The position numbers were made by a program, and so were the translations under genes. The notes under the pieces are model-generated. The model was given only the letters and a program-made list of their open reading frames with translations. It was not told the DNA's origin and ran no database searches. Source: Pseudoalteromonas luteoviolacea DSM 6061 (GTDB lineage Bacteria; Pseudomonadota; Gammaproteobacteria; Enterobacterales; Alteromonadaceae). From it: a stretch of 64,000 nt of DNA. This document shows, in pieces, positions 25,981-35,464 of this stretch; the stretch's first letter is position 1; each line of letters opens with the position of its first letter. Location: NCBI RefSeq assembly GCF_001625655.1, contig NZ_AUYB01000136.1, positions 105,869 through 169,868 of the forward strand, in the 5' to 3' direction.

Positions 25981-27534
25981 ATGAGTCAATCTACAGAAGC
26001 GGCAGCGCCGAGCGGGGCAGTTGCACGTTTTCTCAATGGGATCGAGCGCGTAGGGAATAAACTACCCGATCCTGCCATTATTTTCCTATCAGCTATGTTA
26101 CTGATATGGTTACTGTCTTGGATGTTTTCAAGTACTACTTTTGACGCAATTGACCCTCGTACAGGCGAGGCTATTGTTGTTCATAACTTACTTAGTGGTG
26201 ATGCGCTCGCTAATTTCTTAGCTTCAATGGTGAAGACATTCACTGGCTTTGCACCTTTGGGTGTTGTTCTTGTTGCAATGTTAGGTGTTGGTGTTGCTGA
26301 GCATTCTGGTTACATCAATACTGGCCTGAAACTCATGCTTAAAAGAACGCCACAGGCATTATTAACACCATCTATTATCCTTATCGCTATTGTCAGCCAT
26401 ACTGCAACGGACGCTGGGTACGTTTTGGTAATTCCACTAGCGGGGGTAATTTTTTACGCAATGGGTCGTCACCCTCTGGCGGGTATTGCCGCTGCATTTG
26501 CAGGGGTGAGTGGAGGCTTTAGCGCTAACTTTATTCCATCTGGTATTGATCCATTATTGCAAAGCTTTACTCAAAGTGCTGCACAAATCATTGACCCAGA
26601 AATCGCAGTAAACCCGCTAAATAACTGGTTCTTTACATCAGCATCAAGCTTATTCATCATTCTTTTAGGTTGGTATATTACCGATAAAATCATTGAGCCT
26701 AGACTTCAAAATACTAAAGTTGATGGAGATACAAACAGCCTACCTTCTTTCGACGAAGTGAATGCAAAAGAAAAGAAAGCATTTTTAGTTGCATCTGGTG
26801 TTATGCTGTCAGGTATTGCACTGCTTATTTATGCTGCAAGCGGCGAAGACTCAGCGTTACGAAGCCCAAGCGGAGCTTTAACCGAGTTTAGTGCTCCATT
26901 GATGCAGTCTATTGTGCCACTTATCTTCTTGCTCTTTTGGATCCCAGGCGCTGTATATGGCTTCTTGGTTGGCACATTCAAGTCTTCTAAAGACATGATA
27001 GATGCAATGAGCAAGTCGATGGGCAGTATGGCTTACTATATTGTTATGGCGTTTTTCTGTGCGCTATTCATTGCAGCGTTTAGCCAATCGAATTTGGGTG
27101 CATTACTGGCAATCGAAGGTGCAGAAGTACTTAAAGCGCTTGCACTGCCGAGCTCAGTAACGGTAATCGGCATTATTTTCTTAACCGCTTTCGTGAATCT
27201 ATTTGTTGGGTCTAGCTCTGCAAAATGGGCTTTGTTGGGGCCAATCTTTGTACCAATGCTAATGCAGCTTGGTTTGTCACCAGATCTAACTCAGGCGGCA
27301 TATCGCGTAGGTGATTCAAGCTCAAATATCATTACGCCATTGATGCCTTACTTCCCGCTTGTAGTTGTATACTGTCAAAAGTATGTTAAGGACACAGGTA
27401 TTGGTACGTTAATTGCTCTGATGATCCCGTACTCTATCGCTTTCCTAGTAGGTTGGAGTATCTTCTTGCTTGCATATTGGGGTCTAGGTATTCCTTTAGG
27501 CTTGCAATCTAGTTACATCTATCCAGCTGGGTAA
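25981..27534 (+). CDS. AbgT-family transporter
   Basis: The 517-residue membrane protein of the AbgT family includes the N-R-V/L-P-D-P-like opening (G-N-K-L-P-D-P-A-I-I-F), T-D-A-G-Y-V-L-V-I-P-L-A, and the conserved late motif G-S-S-S-A-K-W-A-L-L-G-P-I-F-V-P-M, followed by Y-R-V-G-D-S-S-S-N-I-I-T-P-L. Family members import p-aminobenzoyl-glutamate or export sulfonamides. ATG 25981 is favoured over an in-frame TTG at 25969. It is a single gene with a strong terminator. Confidence 0.9.
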   Translation: MSQSTEAAAPSGAVARFLNGIERVGNKLPDPAIIFLSAMLLIWLLSWMFSSTTFDAIDPRTGEAIVVHNLLSGDALANFLASMVKTFTGFAPLGVVLVAMLGVGVAEHSGYINTGLKLMLKRTPQALLTPSIILIAIVSHTATDAGYVLVIPLAGVIFYAMGRHPLAGIAAAFAGVSGGFSANFIPSGIDPLLQSFTQSAAQIIDPEIAVNPLNNWFFTSASSLFIILLGWYITDKIIEPRLQNTKVDGDTNSLPSFDEVNAKEKKAFLVASGVMLSGIALLIYAASGEDSALRSPSGALTEFSAPLMQSIVPLIFLLFWIPGAVYGFLVGTFKSSKDMIDAMSKSMGSMAYYIVMAFFCALFIAAFSQSNLGALLAIEGAEVLKALALPSSVTVIGIIFLTAFVNLFVGSSSAKWALLGPIFVPMLMQLGLSPDLTQAAYRVGDSSSNIITPLMPYFPLVVVYCQKYVKDTGIGTLIALMIPYSIAFLVGWSIFLLAYWGLGIPLGLQSSYIYPAG

Positions 27535-27541
27535 GTTTAAA

Positions 27542-27569
27542 AAAAAGCCGCTAGTTTAGCGGCTTTTTC
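27542..27569 (+). terminator. Rho-independent terminator of the AbgT gene
   Basis: AAAAGCCGCT, loop AGTTT, AGCGGCTTTTTC, starting 8 bases after the stop codon. Confidence 0.92.
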
Positions 27570-27736
27570 TTTATACGGCAGTGTATTGCGCTGTATTAAT
27601 TACCTTAAACAGCGCAGTTACGGGGAGTCACTAATCAGTAAAAGCCCGCTTTCTATTACTAGGTAGTTTGTCTAGAGAAGGTTAACAGAGAGGAAATCCT
27701 ATGCCACAAACATAAGGCGGCATAGGCAAAAAAGTC

Positions 27737-28705
27737 CTAGGCTTCAGCGACAAATATGGCACGCAGTGGAGCAGGGTAGCCCTCGATTGTCTTAGATGGA
27801 TCTAGTGGGTCTAAGAAGTCTGCTAATGATTCTGTTTCCATCCACTGTGTTTTTCGTTGCTCGTCAAGTGAAGTCACATCTTTATTAACGACTCGAACGT
27901 TTTTGAAGCCTACACGCTCTAACCAAAGTTTCAATGCATCGCAGCTTGGAATGTACCAAACATTGCGCATTTTAGCGTAGCGGTCCGTGGGTACCAAAAC
28001 TGTATTCACATCACCTTCAATTACCAGTGTTTCTAATACTAGCTCTCCACCTTTACGAAGCTGCGCACGCAATTGGCTCAAGAAGTCGATAGGCGAGCGT
28101 CTATGATAGAGTACGCCCATAGAGAATACTGTATCGAAGGCTTTTAACTCAGGTAGCTGCTCAACACCTAGCGGAAGTAAATGTACATTTGGGTCTGGAT
28201 TAAAGTGTTTTATTGCTTGAAACTGACTTAGAAACAAATCCGACGGGTCAATGCCAACTACAAACTCTGCACCTGCACCTTTCATTCTCCATAAATGATA
28301 ACCAGAGCCACATCCGATATCTAACACGGTACGACCATGCAAGTCACTGATATGAGGTAAAAGCCTATCCCATTTCCAATCACTGCGCCATTCAGTATCA
28401 ATGTGGATACCGTGGATATGGAAAGGCCCCTTGCGCCATGGCATCATTCTTTTTAATAGATGTTCCACTTGTTTCATATGGCCATCAGAAAGAGCTTCAC
28501 TGGCCCCAAACTCTACGCGGTCCTCAATATTTATCTGGTCAGTCGTAACCTCTGGTAGGTTTTTTAGTACCTTTTCCCACTTTGGCCAATCTCCATGTTG
28601 CGCTTCTTTTTGCCAGTGCGTCAATTGCGCTGGAAGCGTATCTAACCAATGGCTCAATTGTGTTTTTGCAATGGCTGCGTAAAAGTCGGTAAACCAAGCG
28701 TTCAT
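27737..28705 (-). CDS. cmoB: tRNA U34 carboxymethyltransferase CmoB
   Basis: The 322-residue SAM-fold enzyme carries G-P-F-H-I-H-G-I-H-I-D-T-E-W-R-S-D-W-K-W and the nucleotide loop V-L-D-I-G-C-G-S-G-Y-H-L-W-R-M, both diagnostic of CmoB. With carboxy-SAM from CmoA it makes 5-carboxymethoxyuridine at the wobble position of several tRNAs. The start ATG at 28705 has GAGGAC upstream; the frame extends 8 codons further but into cmoA. It lies 10 bases downstream of cmoA in one operon. Confidence 0.95.
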   Translation of the reverse strand: MNAWFTDFYAAIAKTQLSHWLDTLPAQLTHWQKEAQHGDWPKWEKVLKNLPEVTTDQINIEDRVEFGASEALSDGHMKQVEHLLKRMMPWRKGPFHIHGIHIDTEWRSDWKWDRLLPHISDLHGRTVLDIGCGSGYHLWRMKGAGAEFVVGIDPSDLFLSQFQAIKHFNPDPNVHLLPLGVEQLPELKAFDTVFSMGVLYHRRSPIDFLSQLRAQLRKGGELVLETLVIEGDVNTVLVPTDRYAKMRNVWYIPSCDALKLWLERVGFKNVRVVNKDVTSLDEQRKTQWMETESLADFLDPLDPSKTIEGYPAPLRAIFVAEA

Positions 28706-28715
28706 AGTGTCCTCG

Positions 28716-29441
28716 TTATTTAATTGCAATCATTGAACAGAAATTAAAGCATTGGTACCAAACTTGTGTGTTTGAAAAGCCAACGTCGCTCAAACGGTTT
28801 AGGTGTGTGCTTAACGCGTCAGTGCGCATAATGTTCTCAATTGCAGTGCGCTTTTGACTGATTTCAAGTTCTGAATACCCATTCTGGCGTTTAAAATCAT
28901 GATGTAAGTCTATGAGTAGGTTATCCCTGACGTCATTTTCACCTTTAATTTTTTCAGATAGTAGCAGAGCTCCGCCGGGTTTAAGGCCTGCGTATATTTT
29001 TTCCAGAACCACTTTTCTTTGCTCTTGTGGTATGAACTGCAAGGTAAAGTTCATTGCGACTACGCTTGCATTTTCAATGTTTACATCATTGATATCACCT
29101 AATTGTACATTGACAGGCACATCAGACTTAAAGCCTTTTAGGTGCAGTTGGCAACGCTCAACCATAGGTGCGGAGTTATCAATAGCGATGATTTGGCAGT
29201 TTTCTTTGTCAATATTTCGTCTCATGCTCAAAGTCACGGCGCCCAAAGAGCATCCCAAGTCATATAGGTTTGAATTACTTTGCGCAAATTGACCGGCCAA
29301 TTTACCCATTGTATTGACCATGGTCGCATACCCTGGAACGGAACGCTGTATCATATCTGGAAACACTTCGACGACATTTTCGTCAAAAGTAAAATCTTTT
29401 ACCCTTTGCTCAGTGGCATAAATACTGTCTTTGCCAGTCAC
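28716..29441 (-). CDS. cmoA: Carboxy-SAM synthase CmoA
   Basis: The 241-residue enzyme converts SAM plus prephenate to carboxy-SAM. It shows F-T-F-D-E-x-V-x-E-V-F-P-D-M-I-Q-R-S-V-P-G-Y, the loop Y-D-L-G-C-S-L-G-A, and H-D-F-K-R-Q-N-G-Y-S-E-L-E-I-S-Q-K-R, essentially as in E. coli. I place the start at a GTG (29441) with GAGAG 7 bases upstream; a TTG at 29459 in frame has no ribosome site. No good ATG exists. It is followed by cmoB. Confidence 0.93.
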   Translation of the reverse strand: MTGKDSIYATEQRVKDFTFDENVVEVFPDMIQRSVPGYATMVNTMGKLAGQFAQSNSNLYDLGCSLGAVTLSMRRNIDKENCQIIAIDNSAPMVERCQLHLKGFKSDVPVNVQLGDINDVNIENASVVAMNFTLQFIPQEQRKVVLEKIYAGLKPGGALLLSEKIKGENDVRDNLLIDLHHDFKRQNGYSELEISQKRTAIENIMRTDALSTHLNRLSDVGFSNTQVWYQCFNFCSMIAIK

Positions 29442-29558
29442 TTTAATACTCTCATACAAAAATAATCTCGCTATTTTAGCATTTTATACTGGATAGTCAG
29501 TGATAAATTGAGTAGCTTGGCTACTATTAGTCATAAGAAGTAAAAAATGAGATAAGAA

Positions 29559-30248
29559 ATGGCGAAAAATAAAGTGATTAGCACAGAAGATATCCTATCA
29601 ACCCTATGTCATTCGGTAACAGAGGTGTTATCTTCTGCAAGTGGCAATCAAATCGCATATTCGGCGATGGTACAAAAAATAACACGTACCTGTATGAGAC
29701 CGGATATTGGCTGTTTTGTGCTGTTTGATGGTGGGTTTACTGGGCTAGTGGTGACCAATTTCACAGCACAAGCCGCGATGGAAGTGTATCAGGACTATAT
29801 GCGAAACATGGGCATGCCTGAAAGTGAAATTGCGCAAAGTCATTTGTCTGATGACGTGTCAAATGTGTTGGGTGAGTTAATGAACCAAATTGTTGGTGAC
29901 TTTACAAACAAAGTGCGAGAGCAGTTGCATACGTCTATTACACAAAACCAGCCTAAGATGATGGCAATCAACAAACAGGTTCAAATTTCAGTCGATACGA
30001 CTATGGATCGCCCACAAGCCAGACGTGTGACTTTTACAACTCAAGGTCAGAATATATTCTATCTTGAGCTTGCAATGGATAAAACAGAGTTCATTAAGTT
30101 ACATGACTTTGATATCTCTGAAGCTGTCGACCCAGATGACATTATTGCAAACCAGTCAAACGCCACAGCAAAAGCAAAAGCTCAAAAACCTGATGAAAAG
30201 CAGGAAGATGCTGCTGATGATGACTTTATGGCAGAGTTAGGCCTGTAA
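29559..30248 (+). CDS. DUF3334 family protein, CheX-like
   Basis: The 229-residue cytoplasmic protein belongs, as far as I recognise, to DUF3334, known mainly from Alteromonadales and Vibrionales. The centre carries V-L-G-E-L-M-N-Q-I-V-G-D-F (E106, N109), which resembles the E-x-x-N active-site helix of CheC/CheX phosphatases. The C-terminal 45 residues are low-complexity, Lys/Ala then acidic, ending M-A-E-L-G-L. It lies next to, and convergent with, a large hybrid histidine kinase, so a role in response-regulator signalling is plausible but unproven. Confidence 0.7.
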   Translation: MAKNKVISTEDILSTLCHSVTEVLSSASGNQIAYSAMVQKITRTCMRPDIGCFVLFDGGFTGLVVTNFTAQAAMEVYQDYMRNMGMPESEIAQSHLSDDVSNVLGELMNQIVGDFTNKVREQLHTSITQNQPKMMAINKQVQISVDTTMDRPQARRVTFTTQGQNIFYLELAMDKTEFIKLHDFDISEAVDPDDIIANQSNATAKAKAQKPDEKQEDAADDDFMAELGL

Positions 30249-30260
30249 AAGCTCAAAAAC

Positions 30261-30288
30261 ATGCCATGCAGCTTTTGGTGCATGGCAT
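30261..30288. terminator. Hairpin between convergent genes
   Basis: ATGCCATGCA at 30261 and TGCATGGCAT ending at 30288 form a perfect ten-base stem with an eight-base loop, in the 43-base gap between the DUF3334 gene and the kinase gene. It is a likely shared terminator, though T runs are weak. Confidence 0.6.
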
Positions 30289-30291
30289 AGA

Positions 30292-33200
30292 TTATTCGTT
30301 CACATCCGTTGCAGATTCGAGTAGGTCGTACGCTTCTGCAAATTGAAAGCGAGACACCATCACCTTCAATTCGTTAATCGTTTCCAAATCAAGGTATTCG
30401 CTGACTTCTAGTTGTTCTACTAACTCTGTAGCCTTAGAATCGTATTCTTTCAGTGCCATTGCAAAGTCACTGACAGAGCAATGCGGCGCGGCGGCTTTGG
30501 GAGGGGATATTCTATTTTTAATAGCCGAAATATTTTGTTTGGTTGCTTGCAAGTGTTGTAGAAGATCATCTAAGAGCTGCTCATTAATGTTGTCTTCTTT
30601 TATTTGCTGTTCTAATTCTTGTGCCAAGTCCGCCAAGTAGGTCATGGATAAATTGGCACCAGCTCCTTTAACCGCATGAAGAATATGCAATGCGAGTTCA
30701 TAGTTGCCAATTTCTATAGCTTGTTTGAGGTTGATAATTTCCTCAACTTGTTCAAAAACAAATTTTTCTAAAAGTTTGTAATAAATGTCTTCATTGCTTG
30801 CTGCACGTCTTATTCCGTCTACCACATCTATGCCAGTGAGTTCGATTTCACCCTCTGATGTTTGGTCCTGTGTATCAGGTGCATCTACGGGTATTTCGTC
30901 GGGCAATAAATCAGGTTTTGTTACCTGTAAAATTGATTCGATTAACCCTTCAACATCGATAGGCTTTGCGACATGACCATCCATGCCCGCATCTAAACAC
31001 AGTTGAATATCAGGCCCCATGGCATTTGCAGTCATGGCGAGTATGGGCAGGGCGTTGTGTGACGTAGTCTCTCGAATAAGCTTAGTTGCCTGCACGCCAT
31101 CCATGACTGGCATTTGCATATCCATTAAGACCACATCAAATTGATTGTCTTTGACTTTTTGTAACGCAATTTCGCCATTATTTGCCACACTGACTTGAGC
31201 TCCATGGAAAGACAGTATCTCTACAGCAATTTCTTGATTTACCGGTTGATCCTCCGCGACCAATACATGAATGCCTTGTAAGCGCTTGTCGGGTTTATGT
31301 GCTTGATGAGGAGGTTTTGAACTTGAGTTTGCCATTAGGCATGCTTGTAAACAATCAACAAGATTAGAAGGGTTAAGTGGTTTGAGCAACATGCTGCCAA
31401 ACAGGGTTTTCTGAGCATCGTTAAGGGCAATGTCGTGTCCATGGGCTGTAACCAGCACATAATGACCCTCAACGTTGAGAGACTTTAATTTGGTTGCTGT
31501 CTCTACCCCATCTAAATTGGGCATGAACCAATCAATAAATAAAATATCGTAAGCGTGTTTTTGCTGTTGCAATTGCTCTACGCATTGGCTGCCACTTGAA
31601 AACGTGGTAACCACTAGACCTAAACCTTCGAGCATTTCGCTGAGAATATCTCTTGCGTCTTCGCTATCATCGACAATGCATGCTGTCTTGCCAGTAAATT
31701 TTTTCGCTTCTTGTGATAAATACGTCGCTTGATTATTAATGATTAGAGGCAAAGTAAAGTAAAACTCAGCGCCTTTATCAGGCTCACTCTCTACAAAGAT
31801 TTCGCCACCCAAGAGCTTTACAAGTTGTTGTGAAATTGTCAGGCCGAGGCCTGTTCCGCCATATTTTCTTGTTGTAGATGCATCGGCTTGCGAGAAAGAT
31901 TGAAATAGCTTTGTTTGTTGCTCTTGGCTCATTCCAATGCCAGTGTCTTTTACAGAGAAAGTTAGTTTTGCTTGGTCGCCTTCTAAGCCAAGCATGGAGA
32001 TTGACACAGAAACACAGCCTTGTTCGGTAAACTTAACAGCATTGCCCGCTAAATTAATGAGCACTTGAGAGATTCTTAGTGGGTCTCCTAAGTAGTTAAT
32101 CGGTAGGTCTGTTGGGACGTTAAAAATAAATTCTAGCTTCTTCTCTTGTGCCTTAATACCAACAATGGTCGCAACATTATCGAGCACTTTGTCTAATTGG
32201 AAAGGGATATGCTCAATATCAATCTTTCCGGCCTCAATTTTTGAGAAATCCAAAATATCATTTATCAATTTCAATAGTTGTTTGGCCGCGTAATCTATTT
32301 TTGTCACATAGCCTTCTTGCTGTGTTGAGAGTTCGGTGTTGAGAGCTAAGTGGGCCATACCGATAATTGCATTCATAGGGGAGCGTATTTCATGACTCAT
32401 ATTGGCCAAAAACTCTCCTTTAACTTGAGCATTTTTATCGGCTTCATCCTTCGCTTTTAACATTTGACGCTCGAGTTCGTTGCGCTCTGTGACATCTAAA
32501 AATGTGCCTACAACTCCGCCAACCTGGCCTAGGCTGTCAAAAAATGGCGCCTCATATACCACCAGTTCTCTCATTTCCTTCAAGCTGTTTTCCATCGATA
32601 ATGCAAACGAGTGAGCTTCTTTTTGGTCAATTGTTTGTTTTGATTTGGTTTCTAGATAGCTTGCTGTTTGCATATCAAACACTTGATTAAGGTGCGAATC
32701 TGACACTTCCACTTCAAACTTATCTATAAATGATAAGAAAGCACGATTCACCCCCATGAAAATGCCCTGTGTGTCTCTATAATAGGTTGGATTAGGAATT
32801 GCGTTGATTATGTGAAGCGTTAGCTCAAGATGGGCAGCAAGCGCATTTTCGGCTTCTATCTGTTTCTGGGTGTTCTCACTAAGTCTGAGTTGAATGCTCA
32901 AGTCTTCGGACAGTAAATTTAAGCAGTGCTTTTGACCATCACTGATAGGGCCAGTCAAAGCGACCACAGCAGCACCCGCCAATTCCTCATTAATGACTAA
33001 AGGCAAGTACAGTACAGAATGCAACGCTATAGAGAGTTCGTTTTTGGTCAGCACAGCATTTTGAGAACTGCTTTCAAAAGATTGTGTTGCTTTGTCAGCC
33101 TTGAGCTTTTGTACTTGGGTAGAGGATTCGTCAAATAATGTGGGAAAACCGATGCAAACATGTTCAGTAAAGGCATCGTCGCTGTGACTAAAAATTGCCA

Positions 33201-34065
33201 CGCTCGGAGCGTTAAAGTGATGAGCTAAAAAATTTGCCGCTGTTATTCGCATGTCTTCAGGGTCAACACAATGGCGCACTTCTCTGCCAAACGCGTGCCT
33301 AATTCTGGCAATATCCGCTCGCTCATCTAAATTTTGATAGGTAAGTGATACGGCCTCGACGACATCTGCCATCTCACCCTCTAACCCTTTGGGCAATGCA
33401 ACAGCATCATTGGAGGAGTTGTTAATACAAAATGCTTGATGCAATGCATTAAACGGGGCTACCAAGCGTTTCGTGAGATATAAATACGCTGCAATGCCCA
33501 ATAAAATAAGTGACGCCAAGATAGTAGCCAAAGTGATCAGCAATCGTCCTTGAATGCTCTCAATTTGGTTTTGGGTAAGACGTATTTGCTGCTCTGTCTG
33601 GTCCAAAGCACGAGATATGTCTGTGGTACTGTTTTGGTTTGCATTTGTAAGTGCGTCGCTATCAAGGTTATATCTTGATTGACCAATGTCACTGACTAAC
33701 AGTTCTTCTGCGATATTGTATAACACGAGATAGCTGTTAACTGCGTCTATAGTTGACTTAGTGCTAGTGTCGGGCTGGAGGAGAGGCTGAATGGCTTCAA
33801 ATTGTATTCTTAGGCTAATGAGCTCAGCACTAGCTATACTTCGACTTGTAGAGTCTTTTTTAAAGTCATAGCTTTTCAAACTAAAGAATAGTTCGGCACG
33901 CATGGATTGCAGATTTGCAAAGGCTTCATGTTGGCTGTTTAAAGTATTAAAGCGATGCATATATTTTGACATATCTCCATGCCACCAAAATAGAGATATG
34001 AGCCCTGTGATCAGCAAAACTGAGAGCATTACAAAAAACGAATGAAACATTGTTTTTGTTGGCAT
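30292..34065 (-). CDS. Hybrid sensor histidine kinase with GAF-like, PAS, two receivers and HPt
   Basis: The 1257-residue membrane protein has transmembrane segments at about 8-28 and 174-197 flanking a periplasmic helical sensor. Then come a linker, a GAF-like region (about 255-395), a PAS domain (about 413-530), the HisKA dimerisation domain with H558 (M-S-H-E-I-R-S-P-M-N) and the HATPase domain (N-L-A-G-N-A-V-K-F-T, G-G-T-G-L-G-L). Two receivers follow (D845 in F-I-D-W, D982 in L-M-D-M-Q-M-P), then an HPt domain with H1130 (L-H-A-V-K-G-A-G-A-N-L). This is a BarA/ArcB-like phosphorelay on one chain, but no DNA-binding partner is adjacent. The divergent receiver-kinase gene is the obvious candidate partner. 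Confidence 0.92.
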   Translation of the reverse strand: MPTKTMFHSFFVMLSVLLITGLISLFWWHGDMSKYMHRFNTLNSQHEAFANLQSMRAELFFSLKSYDFKKDSTSRSIASAELISLRIQFEAIQPLLQPDTSTKSTIDAVNSYLVLYNIAEELLVSDIGQSRYNLDSDALTNANQNSTTDISRALDQTEQQIRLTQNQIESIQGRLLITLATILASLILLGIAAYLYLTKRLVAPFNALHQAFCINNSSNDAVALPKGLEGEMADVVEAVSLTYQNLDERADIARIRHAFGREVRHCVDPEDMRITAANFLAHHFNAPSVAIFSHSDDAFTEHVCIGFPTLFDESSTQVQKLKADKATQSFESSSQNAVLTKNELSIALHSVLYLPLVINEELAGAAVVALTGPISDGQKHCLNLLSEDLSIQLRLSENTQKQIEAENALAAHLELTLHIINAIPNPTYYRDTQGIFMGVNRAFLSFIDKFEVEVSDSHLNQVFDMQTASYLETKSKQTIDQKEAHSFALSMENSLKEMRELVVYEAPFFDSLGQVGGVVGTFLDVTERNELERQMLKAKDEADKNAQVKGEFLANMSHEIRSPMNAIIGMAHLALNTELSTQQEGYVTKIDYAAKQLLKLINDILDFSKIEAGKIDIEHIPFQLDKVLDNVATIVGIKAQEKKLEFIFNVPTDLPINYLGDPLRISQVLINLAGNAVKFTEQGCVSVSISMLGLEGDQAKLTFSVKDTGIGMSQEQQTKLFQSFSQADASTTRKYGGTGLGLTISQQLVKLLGGEIFVESEPDKGAEFYFTLPLIINNQATYLSQEAKKFTGKTACIVDDSEDARDILSEMLEGLGLVVTTFSSGSQCVEQLQQQKHAYDILFIDWFMPNLDGVETATKLKSLNVEGHYVLVTAHGHDIALNDAQKTLFGSMLLKPLNPSNLVDCLQACLMANSSSKPPHQAHKPDKRLQGIHVLVAEDQPVNQEIAVEILSFHGAQVSVANNGEIALQKVKDNQFDVVLMDMQMPVMDGVQATKLIRETTSHNALPILAMTANAMGPDIQLCLDAGMDGHVAKPIDVEGLIESILQVTKPDLLPDEIPVDAPDTQDQTSEGEIELTGIDVVDGIRRAASNEDIYYKLLEKFVFEQVEEIINLKQAIEIGNYELALHILHAVKGAGANLSMTYLADLAQELEQQIKEDNINEQLLDDLLQHLQATKQNISAIKNRISPPKAAAPHCSVSDFAMALKEYDSKATELVEQLEVSEYLDLETINELKVMVSRFQFAEAYDLLESATDVNE

Positions 34066-34173
34066 AACTTACTTTCCAAAACTTTACTAATATTAACAAT
34101 AGACCGCGGAGGGTAATTCACAAGCGATGCAATCACATACGGTAAAAACGGAAGGTGCGAAAGGAGTGTTTAC

Positions 34174-35283
34174 ATGGCAAACATCCTAATTGTCGACGAT
34201 GTTGCAGAGAACTTACAAATTCTGCAGCTTATTTTACGTAATGAAGGCCATAAGGTTTTTGCTGCTATCAGTGCAGAAGTTGCATTGAGGATTGTGACCG
34301 AACATCTACCTGACTTGATAATCTCAGATATCAAAATGCCACAAATGAGTGGCCTTGAGTTTTGTAAGGAGCTTAAAGAGTCAGCAGCTACTGCGCAAAT
34401 CCCAATTATATTCGTGAGCGCGCAGAGTGATACGGACAACATAGTGGCCGCTTTAGAGGTGGGAGGGGTTGATTATATCACTAAGCCATTAAAGCCCGCT
34501 GAGGTTATTGCTCGCGTAAATACACAACTAAAAGTAATAGAAGCGCACAAACTGGCTGTTCGACAGCATTTGTCTCACGTAATGAATCAAATGGTTGTTG
34601 GGGTTGCACATGAAATAAATACGCCTTTGGGCACAGCAATCACCGCTGTAACTCATTTTGAGAGTATTCTAAATGAGTTACGTAGTGCTTTTGACAATCA
34701 AACATTGAGCGCGGAGCAGTTGTCTGTAGGGTTTGAGGATTCGCAGGAGAGCGTGGGATTGTGCGAACGGAGTTTGGTTAGGGTTGCCAAGTTTGTGAAA
34801 ATGCTCAAAGAGATAGCTCAAGTAGAGCGACCAAGTTGCCCCCGCGACATAAATGTGAATGAATTTTGTGAAAAGCTAAAAGAGCGTTGGAATAATGAAT
34901 CTGTTAAGCTTGAACTACATATCTATGCGCATATGCTAAAAGCAGATGATGAGGTTTTATCTACTGTAATAGATAACTTGATCTCTAACTCATTGGCTCA
35001 TGGCAATTTACATGGCTCAAAGCCAATAACGATTGAGTTTAATAAAGCTGAGCATGGCGTTCAGATAACCTATTACGATCACGGGCAAGGCTTGCAAAAC
35101 TTAACCGTCGAAGAATTACTAAAACCTTTTGTTACGACTAAAAGAGGAAATGCGGGGCATGTAGGGCTAAGTGCTTCCGTCACTGCCAATTTAATTAGCA
35201 ATGCGTTGTATGGCAGCTATCAAATTTTTGAGCAAGGGAGGGGGCTTGAATGGGTGATTGAAATCCCATCTGAAGCTGGTTGA
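34174..35283 (+). CDS. Receiver-histidine kinase fusion (reversed order)
   Basis: The 369-residue soluble protein has an N-terminal receiver with a full acidic pocket (V-D-D, D52 in I-S-D-I-K-M-P, K104 in I-T-K-P). A short coiled linker leads to a HisKA-like helix with H146 (G-V-A-H-E-I-N-T-P-L-G), and an HATPase domain (D-N-L-I-S-N-S-L-A-H-G-N; G-H-V-G-L-S-A-S) follows. No membrane segment is present. This layout allows one kinase to control another through the receiver. It is divergent from the large hybrid kinase, with a 108-base shared intergenic region. Confidence 0.88.
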   Translation: MANILIVDDVAENLQILQLILRNEGHKVFAAISAEVALRIVTEHLPDLIISDIKMPQMSGLEFCKELKESAATAQIPIIFVSAQSDTDNIVAALEVGGVDYITKPLKPAEVIARVNTQLKVIEAHKLAVRQHLSHVMNQMVVGVAHEINTPLGTAITAVTHFESILNELRSAFDNQTLSAEQLSVGFEDSQESVGLCERSLVRVAKFVKMLKEIAQVERPSCPRDINVNEFCEKLKERWNNESVKLELHIYAHMLKADDEVLSTVIDNLISNSLAHGNLHGSKPITIEFNKAEHGVQITYYDHGQGLQNLTVEELLKPFVTTKRGNAGHVGLSASVTANLISNALYGSYQIFEQGRGLEWVIEIPSEAG

Positions 35284-35464
35284 TCTGCATCAATGAACTA
35301 AACTAATCAACTTCAATGCGGACATAAGTCCTTATATGTGGCCCTTTATTTCACTAAGCTCGCCGAGCAAAGATTTTATATCTTTATTCTAAAGGTTAAT
35401 TATAAATAATTCTTCTAATTAATGTTTTGAATTGAAGTCACGCAATTAAATTGGTGGAACCATT

